Under the pieces are notes generated by a model. It was not told the DNA's origin. It was given only the letters and a program-made list of their open reading frames with translations, and made no database searches. The position numbers and the translations under genes were made by a program. A stretch of 64,000 nt of DNA, from contig BSBM01000036.1 of assembly GCA_027924585.1 (NCBI GenBank), forward strand, positions 3,306,001 to 3,370,000, read 5' to 3'. Every line of letters begins with the position of its first letter. The first letter of the stretch is position 1. This DNA is from Larix kaempferi. Lineage: Eukaryota; Streptophyta; Pinopsida; Pinales; Pinaceae. Positions 9,021 through 20,640 of the stretch are shown here, in pieces.

Positions 9021-10456
9021 ATCAGTCATCAACAAATAATACATTGAAGGAGAGTAGCGTTTAAGGAGTCTACTTAACCTGGTGGATCTTCTTTCAGTTG
9101 CAGGAGTTTTAGGTACTTGTTGTTGTTCTTGATTTTATGGCACCTTTGGAACTTTATTTTCTTGAATTTCATCAACTACTGTGTACTCTATGTTATCCTT
9201 TTCCTGTTTCTTTCCCTGCAACTGATCTTTATACATGATCTTTTCATTGAATATGACATCTCTACTTCTAATGATTTTTTTATTTTCATAATCCCATAAG
9301 CGATAACCAAAATCATCAACCCCATATCCAATAAAGGTACATTTCTTGGATTTGGCTTCAAGCTTTGTTCTATTATCTTTATCAATATGGACAAATGCTT
9401 CACAACCAAACGTTCTAAAAAATGAGTAGTTTACGTTTTTACCTATCCATGCCTCCTCTGGAATACCACCATCCAAAGCACTTGAAGGTCCTTTGTTTAT
9501 TAAATAAACAACAATATTTACAACATCCGCCGAAAACTGTAAGGGAAACCCTGCATGCAGTCTCATACACCTTGCACGCTCCATGATTGTTCTGTTCATC
9601 CTTTCAGACACACCATTTTATTGTGGTGTTCTTGGGGTTGTCTTCTCTCTACAAATCCCATGGTATGAACAATAAATATGAAACTCCTTTCCGTAGTACT
9701 CACCTCCATTATCAGATCTGAGACACTCTCAACCAAAGCTTTCCACTTCTTAAAAGTAGCAAACACATTAGATTTATGTCTAATGCAATAAACCCAAGTT
9801 TTCCTAGTTGCATCATCAATAAATGTCACATAATATTGAGAGCCACCAAGATATTGTACCTGAGCCGGTCCCCATACATCTGTATGCACTAGCTCTAACT
9901 TTTCATTCTTATTTTGTTTCCCAACCCTGAGAAATCCGACTCTCTTCTATTTTCCATAAACACAGTTCTCATAGAATTCCAAACTTACCTACTTCAAATC
10001 TGGAAGAAACTTCTTTGAGTGGAGAATCTGCATCCCCTTCTCACTCATGTGGCCAATCCTATGATGCCACAATGTTGTATCTGTTCCCGTGGAAGATAAA
10101 GAGATAGAATGGTCAGTATTATGATGACATAAATACAACGTACCTACCTTGTCTCCTTTTGCTATCACCATTGATCCTTTAGTGATCTTCCACCACTTTT
10201 CTCCAAATGTAGATAGACAGCCGCCATCTCCCAATTTCCATGTTGAGATTAGATTTCTTTTCATAGCAGGAATATGCCTAACATATTTTAACAGCCAGTC
10301 AGTTCCATTCTTAACTTTTATCCATACCTTACCCATTCCAACAATTTTACATGGCTCGTCATCACCCAATAAAACATGTCCAAAATCGCCTGGAACATAA
10401 TCATGAAAATATTTCCTATGGGGTTTAGCATGACATGAAGCCCCTAAATCTACTAC
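9021..10456 (-). pseudogene. Copia pol (protease, integrase), broken
   Basis: The frame continues from gag across a TAG where a tryptophan is expected (DY-stop-VVDLGASCHA). The protease motif is therefore D-L-G-A rather than the usual D-S-G-A. The GAG-pre-integrase motif LWHHRIGHMSEKGM follows. The integrase core TDVWGP...FIDDATRK is present, then a frame shift near 9720-9880 within the catalytic region, and ERMNRTIMERAR continues downstream to the C-terminal RTFGCEAFVHI and GYGVDDFGYRLWD blocks. After a stop near 9133 the frame continues to MYYLLMTDC at about 9021, the entry to the RT region. The RT itself is absent. The reading is decayed and cannot be translated as one protein. Confidence 0.85.
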
Positions 10457-11317
10457 CTAATAATCACTAGTATTATCTAATGCAAGAATCAAAGCATCTT
10501 GTAACACATCACCTGCTACATTTGCTTCCTGGGTTGTTTCCTGCTGTGCATCTCCTTTCTTCTTTAGAGATCTGCAGTCTTTCTTTAGATGTCCTTTCTT
10601 TCGACAGTTCCAGCACTGTATCTTTCCTAGTCTGGACTTGGATCTTCCTGTTTTATACTTCCCACAATTACCTTGGCTCTTTCCTCTCTCCTTTTTTCTT
10701 CCCCTGCTCTCCATGGTCAACGCATTACTTGATGTCTCACCTGTGTTTTTTCTTCGCATTTCCTCGCTAAGAATAACACCAATAACATCATCAAATTTCA
10801 ATGTGTTTGAACCAGAGACAGAGTTACTTACAGCCATGACCAAGCTATTCCATCTTTCTGGCAATGAACACAAGATTAGAAGAGCCCTAACCTCATCATC
10901 AAAGTTCACACTTATAGAAATTAGTTGATTTGTAACCGTATTAAACTCATTTAAATGATCAGTAACAGATCCACCTTCAAACATCTTCATATTAAATAAA
11001 CCCTTCATTAGAAATACCTTATTGGAGGCCGAGGGTTTTTCATACAGCTTACCCATTGCACTCATCAAACCCTTCGGCGTCATTTCGTTTGAGATATTGA
11101 AAGCCACCGACGAATCCAGGATCAACCGTATTGTTCCTAGATCCTTTCTGTCAAGAACCTCCCATTCTTCATCCTTCATGGCCGCCCACTGCTTTGCTCT
11201 TCTTCCCAACGGCAGGAATAGAATCTTCTGGTACATATAGTCCTCCATTTGCATTTTCCATAACTGGAAGTTTTGGCCATTAAACGTCTCGACCTTAAAC
11301 TTTCCTTCTTATGCCAT
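10457..11317 (-). pseudogene. Copia gag (UBN2-type) with zinc knuckle, early stop
   Basis: The likely start is ATG at 11317-11315, but the third codon is TAA. The next in-frame ATG is at 11254, which leaves 265 codons. The N-terminal half has the gag capsid-like pattern (FNGQNFQLWKMQMEDY, then EKPSASNKVFLMKGLFNMKM and LNEFNTVTNQL). A Lys/Arg-rich stretch leads to one CX2CX4HX4C knuckle, CWNCRKKGHLKKDC. A TAA at codon 3 is one C-to-T change from CAA. Gag and pol share the same frame, as in many copia elements. Confidence 0.85.
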
Positions 11318-11377
11318 TTCTCCCACTCGAACCAGAAACCCTAGCTTCCTACGAGTTTATCTTCCAAATAGACCTTC

Positions 11378-11391
11378 GGCTCTGATAGCAA
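11378..11391 (-). promoter_or_regulatory. Primer binding site (tRNA-iMet type)
   Basis: On the minus strand the sequence after the LTR reads TTGCTATCAGAGCC, one base off the common TGGTATCAGAGCC primer site for initiator methionine tRNA. It begins next to the CTAACA end of the LTR. Confidence 0.75.
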
Positions 11392-11392
11392 T

Positions 11393-11919
11393 TGTTAGAA
11401 AAACAGGATCGCATAGCAATAACAATAAACAAAAATGCAAATATAATCACACACACATTACAAGAGAGACACAGATATATCATGGTTCACCCCAAGATGG
11501 GATACATCCACACTTAATTTTCCAGTCCTTATTATTATACCGTCCAGCAAAGTGAAGGGGTACAACCTGCAACAAAATCCCTGCACTTCCTCTTCACTGT
11601 CTCACAGTCTCTCTTCCTGATCTTAGAGATCTTTACAATGCATAAAACCTAATACATCAACCCTAGCCATATTACAATGTCTTTATTTTATAAGGGAAAT
11701 ACAATGGGAAAATACCACGGGATATGCAAAACCATGGGCCCAAAATCTGTTGGCGAAAAAAACCCCAAAAAGTTTCCTCGGGGGCGTTTCCCCCAGACCC
11801 CTCAACCAGGGGGGATGGTCCCCCCTAGAACCTCATGGGGGGGCGATACCCCACCACACCCCCGCACTGGGGTGAGTGTACATTCCACCTACATATCATA
11901 CAAAACTGGGGTACAAACA
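11393..11919 (-). mobile_element. 5' LTR of the copia fragment
   Basis: The inner end is fixed by the primer site: on the plus strand it starts TGTTAG at 11393. The outer end is proposed at ACAAACA (11919), giving TGTT...AACA termini and 527 bp. The U3 side has many runs of C and G such as GGGGGGACCATCCCCCC. Without the partner LTR the outer boundary is approximate. Confidence 0.55.
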
Positions 11920-12906
11920 CGACTGAATAATAATATCTCTGAATCTGGAGATCAAGCTCCACAACCAACAACATGGTCATCAGGTCATCTATATGGTTCA
12001 TCTACGGGTATGTCAGATGTTGGTTCCGCATCCATATTCACAACCCCATACCATTTTACATTCGTTATTCCTGGCATTATGTCGAGTGATACTTCCTCCC
12101 TGTCCGGTAGTCACTCTAGCTCTAGCGTTGGGGTTGGGGGCACTATACCCCCTTTTAATGCTTATCAGTTTGGGAGTGGTCACATCCCTCCCTCTTCTCC
12201 GAATGTTGGAGGATGGCCTCCTCCTTCGCCATCCTCTAGTGTTAGTGTAAATCCTTTCTCGAGTGGAGGTTTCATGCTAGGCATTGGATCTACGACGTAT
12301 ATCCCTCCCGTTAACCTGTATGCCTCTGCGTCAGCACCTGCAAATGCTTATATGATTCTGCATCCTCCTCGTCCTCCTCCTAGTTCTTTGGTTCCCTTGG
12401 GTGGTAATGTACCAATTTCTTATGGCCCTTACTCGATTGGTTTTCCCGCGTCGAGTGGTTATATGGTACCCCATTCTTATGGAGGTAATTTTTATGGTTA
12501 TTCGGTCGGTCTTGGACCTTACCCCGTTCCCACCTATGGAACCCCCTCTATGCACATGCATATGTATCCTTATATGGGTCAGGTGGGAGGACCATATTAT
12601 CCTACTAGTCAAGGCTATGTGCCCTACCAGAGTTTTTCGGTACCTCAGGTGTCGACCTCGGTGCCCACGGTCTCATCCTCAGTTTCGAAGACTCAGTCTC
12701 TCCCAGGATCTTGTACTCAAGCTTCACAGCCTCAGCTCTCATTCCTCACTAGGTTGAACTTGCCTGATCTTTCTAAGCTCATGAATGATCTGGTGTGTCA
12801 TGACTCTACATGGCACCTAGTCCCCACCAAGTTCCATTTCGATGTTCCAAAGTTTGAAGGGAATAAGGGTGAGGATCCAAGTGATCACATCACCATGTCA
12901 CTGTGA
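11920..12906 (+). pseudogene. Ty3/gypsy-like gag N-terminal fragment
   Basis: An open frame runs 11677-12906, but its first part lies in the copia LTR, so only sequence after about 11920 is original. The protein is Ser/Pro/Gly/Tyr-rich for about 270 residues (a disordered N-terminal region). It then has LNLPDLSKLMNDL and VPKFEGNKGEDPSDHITMSL, where DVPKFEGNKGEDPSDH matches the start of the retrotransposon gag capsid domain of gypsy elements. The reading ends at a TGA right after, and the capsid domain is missing. The copia element appears to have inserted into this gag, or the two were joined by deletion. Confidence 0.65.
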
Positions 12907-13440
12907 CGCAGAAAGCAAATATTTCAAGGGACCCCGTGGAAGGTTTCTATTGTCGCTCAAATTGTTGATTAATATGCTTATCTGTGAAAATGGTATATTG
13001 AATATGAACTCTAACGAGTAGAGCCTGGTGTGCGGAGGTTGCGGGTACCGCGTGAATGCGGGTCTAGTATAATGATGTGGGGTAGATGGACATGAGTGAC
13101 AAATATTTCTTAAGAGAAGATGAGGAAGGTTGTGGTACCTTTCAAAGTGGGGTGAGGTTCCGGTGGCCATAGAAGAAGAGGAGGACTGAGATTGAGAGAG
13201 AGTCTCCTGAGTTGAACGGAACAGAGGACTACGAGATGGGACCACTTGGGATGAAGCAACCTCACTGTGACAAAGAAAGCAACCAGGCTACCCTTGAATC
13301 CAAAGAATAGAACCAAAGTTACAACATACCCACAACCCCGCGCACTACACCAAATTTCGGAGGACGAAACATAAGTTCATCACAGTGATGTCCGAAGTGT
13401 CAGAACAGTGGTAAAAAGTAGCGGATTCGTAAATAATAGT
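12907..13440. other. Boundary region between two gag fragments
   Basis: No coding block is recognisable. A word GTCACTGTGACGCAGAAAGC near 12897 returns in similar form near 13261, but the match is too short to call a target duplication. Confidence 0.35.
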
Positions 13441-14060
13441 ATGATATCAAGAATGGAAGGTGATGACGTAAAATTGCCAATTTACCAAGGTAACAGGAAT
13501 GAGGATCTCGAATAGTATTGGTTTTTATGTGAAGTGGTATGGACTGTGAAGCAAGTCCAAGACGAAGATATAAAAAAGGGACATCTAGTGACAACCTTTA
13601 GGGGCCGTGCACTAGACTGGTTCATGAAATTTATACAAGTATCTACGAGAAGTTGAGAGAATACATTGCCACAGATTAAGGTAGGATTAATTGATGTTTT
13701 CGGGAAGCCGAAATCTGAGTCACAATACATCACGGAACTAAAGGAGATTAAGCAATTTCCAAATGACTCAGTGTGGGAGTTCGATCAGTGATATAAAACT
13801 TGAATGGTGAAAGTCAACTTTGGGATGAGCGACGTACATCACAAAGAATGGTTTATCGCGGGTTTAGTCCAACACATTCATGGGATATTGATGCAGTAGA
13901 AAATCACATCCCAAGCAGAAGCACTGGAGATTGCAATGAAGTTGGAGGCTTCACCAGTTGGCGAAGCAGGATTAGGCCTGAATCATATTCAAGCGTAGCT
14001 GGAAAATTGTTGGCACCCCAACAAGTCCCCTCAAATTTTGTAAAATCAAAGGGGCCCCCA
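13441..14060 (+). pseudogene. Second Ty3/gypsy gag fragment with many stops
   Basis: From the ATG at 13453 the frame reads KLPIYQGNRNEDLE-stop-YWFLCEVVW, VKQVQDEDIKKGHLVTTF and RGRALDWFMKF, then IDVFGKPKSESQYITEL, which is a gypsy capsid pattern. At least six stops and some shifts interrupt it. It differs in sequence from the gag fragment at 11920-12906, so two unrelated elements meet here. It fades into a T-rich region after 14060. Confidence 0.7.
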
Positions 14061-14555
14061 TTCGAATTTTGTAAATACTTAGGTTTCATTTTTTTTGTTT
14101 TTTTTATCTTGCTTGATTTAGTTAGTTGTTTGACGCTCTCCTTTTGGATCCTTGACTTTTTGCGTTGCTTTTCTCTGGCTTGGTTTCATCGCATGAGGTT
14201 TTATGATTTGATCGATTTTAGTTGCTTGAATTTTATGGCTTCTCAAATGGTGACTTGATGATGCTTGCATGATGTTTATTAGCCTTATCCGAACTAGTTC
14301 CATATTTTGGTTATGAAAATTGGATTAAATTTATTTCATTGACAATTTTGTCAAAAATTGGTTGTTTTCGGTTCATTAATGAATTAGAAGTGTGATTGGG
14401 AAGATCATGGTAAATTAACTAAACACTCAATCTCAAATTTTCCATTCATATCTTAAAAGAGTCAAAATTGTTCATTTTGAAGTAAAGTATTATTTCTTAC
14501 AAAGTATAATTTGTCTTTATTCTTTGGTAAATAAGTCTCATGATTTATTTAATGG
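14061..14555. other. AT-rich sequence, no gene seen
   Basis: T-rich runs and short frames only. It ends at the left target duplication of the LINE. Confidence 0.45.
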
Positions 14556-14574
14556 CTTGTTATGTTTATATATA
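14556..14574. repeat. Left target-site duplication of the LINE
   Basis: CTTGTTATGTTTATATATA (19 bp) is found here and again at 24208-24226, exactly flanking a minus-strand LINE. Its AT-rich nature fits LINE target sites. The adjoining (TA)n and T-run at 14571-14590 correspond to the 3' tail of the LINE. Confidence 0.75.
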
Positions 14575-14759
14575 TATATATATTTTTTTTCTGAAGAAAA
14601 AAATCTCTTATTCTATTAGAATAACATAGTGTGTCCATGAAGGACTTACATCATTGCTACATGAGCATTCTTTAAATTTTGGAGATCATTCTCCTCCACA
14701 AAACATTACAATTGCGTTACATTTCGCTTATAGCCAAAAGTCTAGAGTGTCTCTTAATT

Positions 14760-15485
14760 TCCAACTCAAAATATAGAAGAAGCAGATTTGCTAATCAATG
14801 TACTTCCCAAATACTCCTCCTCTTCTAAAGTCCCGGGAACCACCAGCAGTGCTTACTTTGAGAGGGAGTTAGCCTCCTCATTAAGCTCCCTGTATATATG
14901 AGTGAAAGTGATGCGCTGGAAATTTGTTATTAGTCTTTCAACCCGCACCAGAATATGTTGTTAATGAGGAGCTCTTATTTGCATGCACTTATTTGACCAG
15001 TCAATAACCATTGTTGAGTCACCAAAGATATGCAATATGGTTATATTCCTTGTTAATGTTGCATTTAGAACTACCCAAAGAGCCGCAAGATCTGCTTTGT
15101 TGTTTGTGCTATGTCCTGGACCAAATTTAATCATGTACTTTTTTTTGAATTTTCATAAAGAACTGCTCCAGAACCACCAAGAGAAGGACTACCTTGACTT
15201 GCTCCATCAAATAAATCCCATGGTAAATATTTGTCAATAACTTATGAGGAAATAATCCGGTTTCTTTTATGTTTGATCTCTTTCTTATGCTCACGATACC
15301 ACTACAAAATCATGGTAGTAGTTAGCTCAACTAGTATTCTTTGATTCAAAACGATTGGCAAATTTCTATCCCACCAAATTTTGTAATTGAAAAAGGATGG
15401 GAATGCATCAAATATTTATACCATTGATTTGGACCACCATTTTTTGTAGCAATCTATTGATTCAAACCCAGTCGATAGGGGTTCC
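14760..15485 (-). pseudogene. LINE 3' region with RNase H domain
   Basis: The minus strand reads FDAFPSFFNYKIWWDRN, then the RNase H signature LFDGASQGSPSLGGSGAVLYEN, NNKADLAALWVVLNA, IFGDSTMVIDW and HIYRELNEEANSLSK. The acidic residues of RNase H (D in FDGA, E/D near NNKAD, D in FGDS) can be placed. An 8-A run at the ENSKK position shifts the frame, and other stops occur upstream. Confidence 0.8.
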
Positions 15486-15491
15486 CATCAC

Positions 15492-16291
15492 TGTCGACAC
15501 CAGCCCACCGTGATCTCCCTAAGCACTGGCCCAGACAGGTTTCATCCCGTCTAGCAACACCTGCGAAGCAAATGAGGTCTCACCCAAGATGTTCAAGGGA
15601 GAGTCGACGGAACCATGTTTCCTTCGAATGAAGGAGAATGTTTGCGGCAACGATCACTTAAAATTATTGCGACATTCAGAGATAGATCTATGCATTTAAC
15701 TTTGACATCATTGTGTTCATTGCATCATTCAATAGAAACAGTCATCGCAACAAGTATAACAGTAAAGCATTAATTACAGTAAGAAAACATATCATTATTC
15801 ATACATCGCAATATGCATTACCATAAGTGAACAGACAATGCATAGGGATTTCGCAAAACAGCTCTGTCATGTCATATTAACTCAGCAAAACCCAGGTACA
15901 ATATATCCGCAAAACATAGATCTCGCTAGTATCTCTTGATCTCAGATACAGACTCAAAGACGCACATATCCAACATCTAAGGAGCCATACTAAGATTATT
16001 CAACACTTACAACTTATGTCTATATATAGGCTTCTTCCCTTACAATGCTTGTCCACTTTCTAACAACTTCCTAACCGACATTGACTCAATATCTAAATGA
16101 CTTGGTCTAATTGACCCAAACTAACTGACATGGCCCAAAATAACCCAAAACCCTCATACTACTGTACAATTAGATCAAAAATACATAAAATAATATCCTT
16201 TAAGCCCAACTTTCCACCTTTCACGGTATCGCAGCACTCCCGGTGTCACACTACTGACCCATCCTAACTGCCTGCCAATAGGACCCCAACA
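15492..16291 (-). mobile_element. 3' LTR of the nested gypsy fragment
   Basis: On the plus strand it runs from TGTCGACACC to CCCCAACA. On the minus strand it starts TGTTGGGG. A TATA box on the minus strand (16028-16021) gives the orientation expected for this element. LINE coding sequence resumes immediately to the left. The right end may be 16293. Confidence 0.55.
16021..16028 (-). promoter_or_regulatory. TATA box of the gypsy LTR
   Basis: TATATATA, read on the minus strand as CCTATATATAGAC. It fits an LTR promoter directed leftward. Confidence 0.45.
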
Positions 16292-17437
16292 CAATCTTGT
16301 GGCTCACCCTCGAGCCACGTCAGCAGGACATGGTGTGCTTCGGACTCGGATATGGCTGAACTATATTTCTACAACTGTTCTTGTTGTCTGGATCACGCAA
16401 TGTTGTCCTGCTTCTTCTGCTACACTGATGATCGACTCGCTGTCATGCACTTCTCACCTGAAGTGGTCATTCCCCAGCTTGCTATCGTGTACCTCACAAA
16501 CTCATCCTCCAGTCTCGAGGGCTCGGTTGCAGATTGAGAAGAAGTTTACGAATAGCTCCACGGTGTGAACCATGCTAGCGTCCTAGGAAAATCTGTTTCG
16601 CACTGATAAGCACATGCTACAGGGACTAGGGGGCTGCCACCCCCATCTTTTTTTTGTCCATAGGGACCATGAGGCTTCGAACTATCACCATCTTCCTAGA
16701 CATCTCAAAAGGGACTCCATGCTTGTAACCCCCGAGTGTCTGCGCCGCGGCTCGCTCCAGGCGCTCATGCACACTCGTTGTTCAGGCCCTCAGCACGCCT
16801 GGTGTGCTACCACACGAAATGAAATGGATCATTTCCACAGCCTCCATGGAATTCCTAACTTAGCTAGGTGCCTAACCCTCTTGCAGTATAACTACCTCTC
16901 AATTGGAAATATCGTTGTGCTCGACTATCCTCTGGTTCCTCTATTTATACATTGCCTTCGGCCGGTCATCTGCCTCAGCAATCATTTGCACCACCCATTC
17001 ACATAAGATGCCAATCATGTCATTTCGTTGTGATGTGTGAGTATGAACTAAACTGCTGACATGTAGCGTGGAAGCCATACTGCCTCCGGTTTCCATTCGT
17101 GCCAAAGTGTGCAAACCATCACCCCAGGTTCCATCGGCCATACTGCCATGGTGTACTCGTCATGCCAAACATGTGTGCTTCTATTGGAAATCCGAGCCGA
17201 CTAACGATCATACCTTCCCAAAAGAAAAAGTTATGTTTGCTAATGATTCGTAATGATTTCTGATTTGACCCAGTCGTGACCCTGCTACTGTCGTGGACCA
17301 CTCCTAACTTATGGCACAAGCCTCCCTGCCTGCGCATTCTTGTCTCTGTCGGTGCGCCGTCCTGCCACCAATCAACCTGCATTTTTTTTAGTTTTTTTTC
17401 TTGATGCGACTCAGGCATCGCACTGATCCAAGCCCGA
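16292..17437. other. Non-coding region between gypsy pol and LTR
   Basis: No supported gene. Open frames here are short and without motifs. Some gypsy lineages have a long spacer or an extra ORF at this place, but I cannot identify one. Confidence 0.45.
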
Positions 17438-20215
17438 CTAATAGGGCTTCAACCTACTACCATTAATCAACTTTGGGAGCATCGCTCCGTCCAACTGCTG
17501 CAACTGTACTGCGCCTCCTGAAGTGATGGTACTGATGCGATATGGACCAAGCCAATGCATCTGCAATTTTCCTGGATGTTTCATAAACTTACTGTCATAC
17601 AATAGTACCAAGTCGCCCTGCTGAAATTGTTTGTTTTTTATGTGGCGATCGTGCCAAGCCTTCTGGCGATCCTTCTCCACACTTTGGTGGAATCCTGCAA
17701 TAAAGCGATCTTCCTCCAGTTGTACTAACTGCACTAGACGTTCTTCTAATGCTACTGCAGCATTCATACCGGTCGCTGCTGCTATGTGTAGACTTGAAAC
17801 AATGTACTCCATTGGAATAATCGCTTCTTGTCCATATACTAACTTGAATGTTGTCTGTCCGGTTAGTTGTTTACAGGTGGTGCGATACACCCACAACACT
17901 GCTGGGATTTTCAGATCCCAGTCATCGCAGTTTGCATTGCACACCTTTGTCAACGCAGGCTCCAATATCTTGTTAAAATATTCCACTGTGCCATTTTCCT
18001 GTGGATAATATGGCATACTCTTCTTATGCTGTATATGCAATTCTTCCGTTAATGCGTTGATGGTGCAATTGAGAAAGTGGTTTCCTTGATCACTCAACAA
18101 TATCTTGGGGCAGCCGAAGCGAGTGACAATGTTGTTGAACAAAAACTGCACGACCATGGCCATGAAACAATCAATGACTTATGCAGCCTCCGCCCATCGT
18201 GTCAAGTAATCTGTCGTTGTGATGATGTATCTTGCACCAGTGTGCTTCCCCAGTGGATTGATTGGTCCCACGAAATCTACTTCCCATTTGTCGAATGGCT
18301 GTAGTGTTAGCTAAGGAATCAACAGCATCTCATCCCTCCTGGATGGATTCCCTATTCTCTCACAAACATCGCAGGACCGCTCATAGTCGGTCACATCATT
18401 GTGTAGTGTGGGCCACCAGAGTCCTGCACGAAGCACCTTCCTAGCATTTGTCCGGTCGCCATAGTGCCCTCCAGCCACACTGGCATGTACTTCTGACAAG
18501 ATCTACCCTTGCTCATGTGGAAAGACACATCGTTGCAATATCTCATCTGTGCCCATCTTGTATAACTCTCCTGCGATTAGCTGTAAATCTGCAGCCAAGA
18601 CTACCAATAGCTTCTTCTGACTAGTGGTGAATTCTTCTGGTGCAGTACTTGTCACCATAAATTGAATGATTTCTTCAAAATAACCATCAGCAACTTCAAC
18701 CTTAAACAGTTGTGCATCAAGTAACCCGTCTTCAATGTTAGTTGGCTCCTCTCCTGTTTCAATCCATGATAGATGATCAGGGCCAGCATTCAACTGCCCT
18801 AGCTTCACAATTACTTCAAAATCAAATTCTTGAAAAAGAAGTAGCCACCGACATATCTTCCCTCCCAACACAGGCTTATTGACCATGTATTTCAATGAGG
18901 AGTGGTCTGTGAACATCTTAAAATGTCCACCCAAAAAATAATGTCAAAACTTTTGCAACGCATAGACCATCGCCAAGCCTTCCCTCTTGGTAGTGGTGTA
19001 ATTTATTTCTGCGGATGACAATTTCTGACTTGCGAAAGAAATAGGGTGATCGATATCCCCCTCTCCTGATTGCGCTAGCACCACACCTAATGCAATCAAC
19101 GATGCATCGACATGGACATGGAACTCCTTACTCCAGTCTAGAAAGACCAGTATCGATGTCGAATCCATCTTCACCTTCAGTGTCTCGAAGCTATCCTGAC
19201 ATTCAAGGCTCCATTGAAATACCGCATGTTTCTTCAATAGCTTCTCCATAGGGGATGTGATTGCTGCATATCCCCTGATGAACTTATGATAATACCCAGT
19301 ATGCCCCAAAGTCGCCCTCAACTGCTTAACATTAGTCGGCGGTGTTAAGCTCAAAATGAGCACAATCTTTGTTGGATCGACTAACAACCCCTGTTTTCAT
19401 ACAATGTGACCTAGCAATATCCCAAATGGTGCACAAAAGATGCACTTCTTCAAATTCAATGATATCTGGTGTTGTCAGCAACGCTCCAGCATCAACCGCA
19501 GATTGGCCAGATGATCACGGATCAAACCATAGACTTTCCAATCATCCATGTATACCTACAAAATTTTTTGAATGAAATCCTGGAACGCAACAACAACAAC
19601 CCGTGAGAAGATTGCAGGTGCGTTCTTCAATCCAAACGGCATCACGGTGTACTAAAAACAACCCCATTCTGTCACAAAAGTCATCTTGTGGCGGTCTTCC
19701 TTAGAAATGCGGATCTGATGATAGCCCAAAAACCCATCCGTGAAAGAATACATCTCCTAGCCGCCCACACCTTCGAGTACTTCATCAGTAAATGGGGTCG
19801 GAAAGGGATCATGCAAGCAAGCGTCATTCAACTTCCACAAATCAACACAAATGCGCATGTTGCTAGTCTTCTTGTCCTGCACCACCATAGGACTGATCCA
19901 TTCTAACTCTTCGACTGGTTCAATGATACCAGCATCCAACATGCGATCAAGTTCTACCTTGACCCTCTCCTTATGTCGTGGATTCATCCGATAGGGTTGC
20001 TTCCTAATCAGTTTAGCATCTAGTTTCAAGGGGATCTTCATCTCACCTAAATCACCCAAGATACCTTTCATCTCAGAAAACTTCGTAGGAAAGAGGTCTT
20101 GGAATTCATGTAGCAAATCGGTGACCTTTCCCATCATCTCACCATCCCAATAATCTCCAACATTCGCGAACTTGGGAGTGGACTTCGGCCCAATATTGAT
20201 CTTACAGAACTTCAA
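17438..20215 (-). pseudogene. Gypsy pol: reverse transcriptase, RNase H, integrase, with stops
   Basis: RT begins with the block RMNPRHKERVKVELDRML, then IEPVEELEWISPMVVQDKK, RICVDLWKLNDA and the catalytic VYMDDW (usual YVDD). RNase H shows HVHVDASLIALGVVLAQ and FTDHSSLKYMV. Integrase has the H-H-C-C zinc region (HASVAGGHYG to CDVCERIG), [24 protein letters not shown] and [12 protein letters not shown], so D, D and E of the core are visible. The reading is broken by about eight stops (for example after EGVGG, before YTVMPF, after YALQKF and after FPHEQG) but with little frame shifting. The C-terminal end is [10 protein letters not shown]. Most breaks are single stops. Confidence 0.9.
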
Positions 20216-20640
20216 TGGCTAGCTGATCGGATCATTGGGCGCATCAGGTGCTATCACATCGCGACTTCCTTCAGATTCGAGAATATTTATATTCTACGGA
20301 TCATCACCGTCTTCGGGCCCACCGTTGATATTGTAACATTCCATCATGGATTTCATATGGTAGTGCACATGTGGATCCGTTGGATATACGACCGGAACAA
20401 CCTTCAGAACCACATCGCGGATGAGCTGCAAAGCATTATTGTATCAAGGTTGGCATCCGCGAAGCTGAACGTATGAGTGAAGCATACCGTCAACTCCACC
20501 CAAGTGGTAATTTCTCCTCGCAACTCAGCTGCAGTATACCATGATCACAGCATCTCATCTAAAGTATGAATAAAGGCATGGACCCACTCATCTTGCATCA
20601 CGATTCCCACAATGTCTGACACTCCCTCAAATGACTTCCA
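20216..20640 (-). pseudogene. Decayed gypsy gag/protease remnant
   Basis: The minus strand has fragments such as WVHAFIHTLDEM, WVELTVCFTHTFSFADANLD and, in other frames, a run around YNINGGPEDGDDP, separated by shifts and stops. The style fits the end of a long gag region upstream of the RT. The junction with LINE sequence lies near 20640. Confidence 0.4.

Larger units (their letters stand above)
9021..11919 (-). mobile_element. Ty1/copia element fragment: 5' LTR, gag, protease, integrase
   Basis: On the minus strand the order is LTR (11919-11393), primer site, gag, protease, GAG-pre-integrase and integrase, which is the Ty1/copia order. The fragment stops at 9021, shortly after the integrase C-terminal region, so reverse transcriptase, RNase H and the 3' LTR are missing. 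The cut coincides with the end of the LTR at 8313-9020. That suggests another element inserted in pol, with the rest lying left of the window or lost. Confidence 0.85.
15492..20640 (-). mobile_element. Ty3/gypsy fragment (gag tail, pol, 3' LTR) nested in the LINE
   Basis: Order on the minus strand is gag remnant (about 20640-20216), reverse transcriptase, RNase H, integrase (20215-17438), a 1.1-kb non-coding stretch, then the LTR. RT before integrase is the Ty3/gypsy order. The integrase zinc region and the RT style suggest a non-chromoviral (Athila/Tat-like) lineage, judged by eye only. The 5' LTR and most of gag are missing. Confidence 0.8.

Noticed and set aside
12897-13285. Similar words near 12897 and 13261 as a target-site duplication
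   Set aside because: Imperfect match, no element termini beside them.
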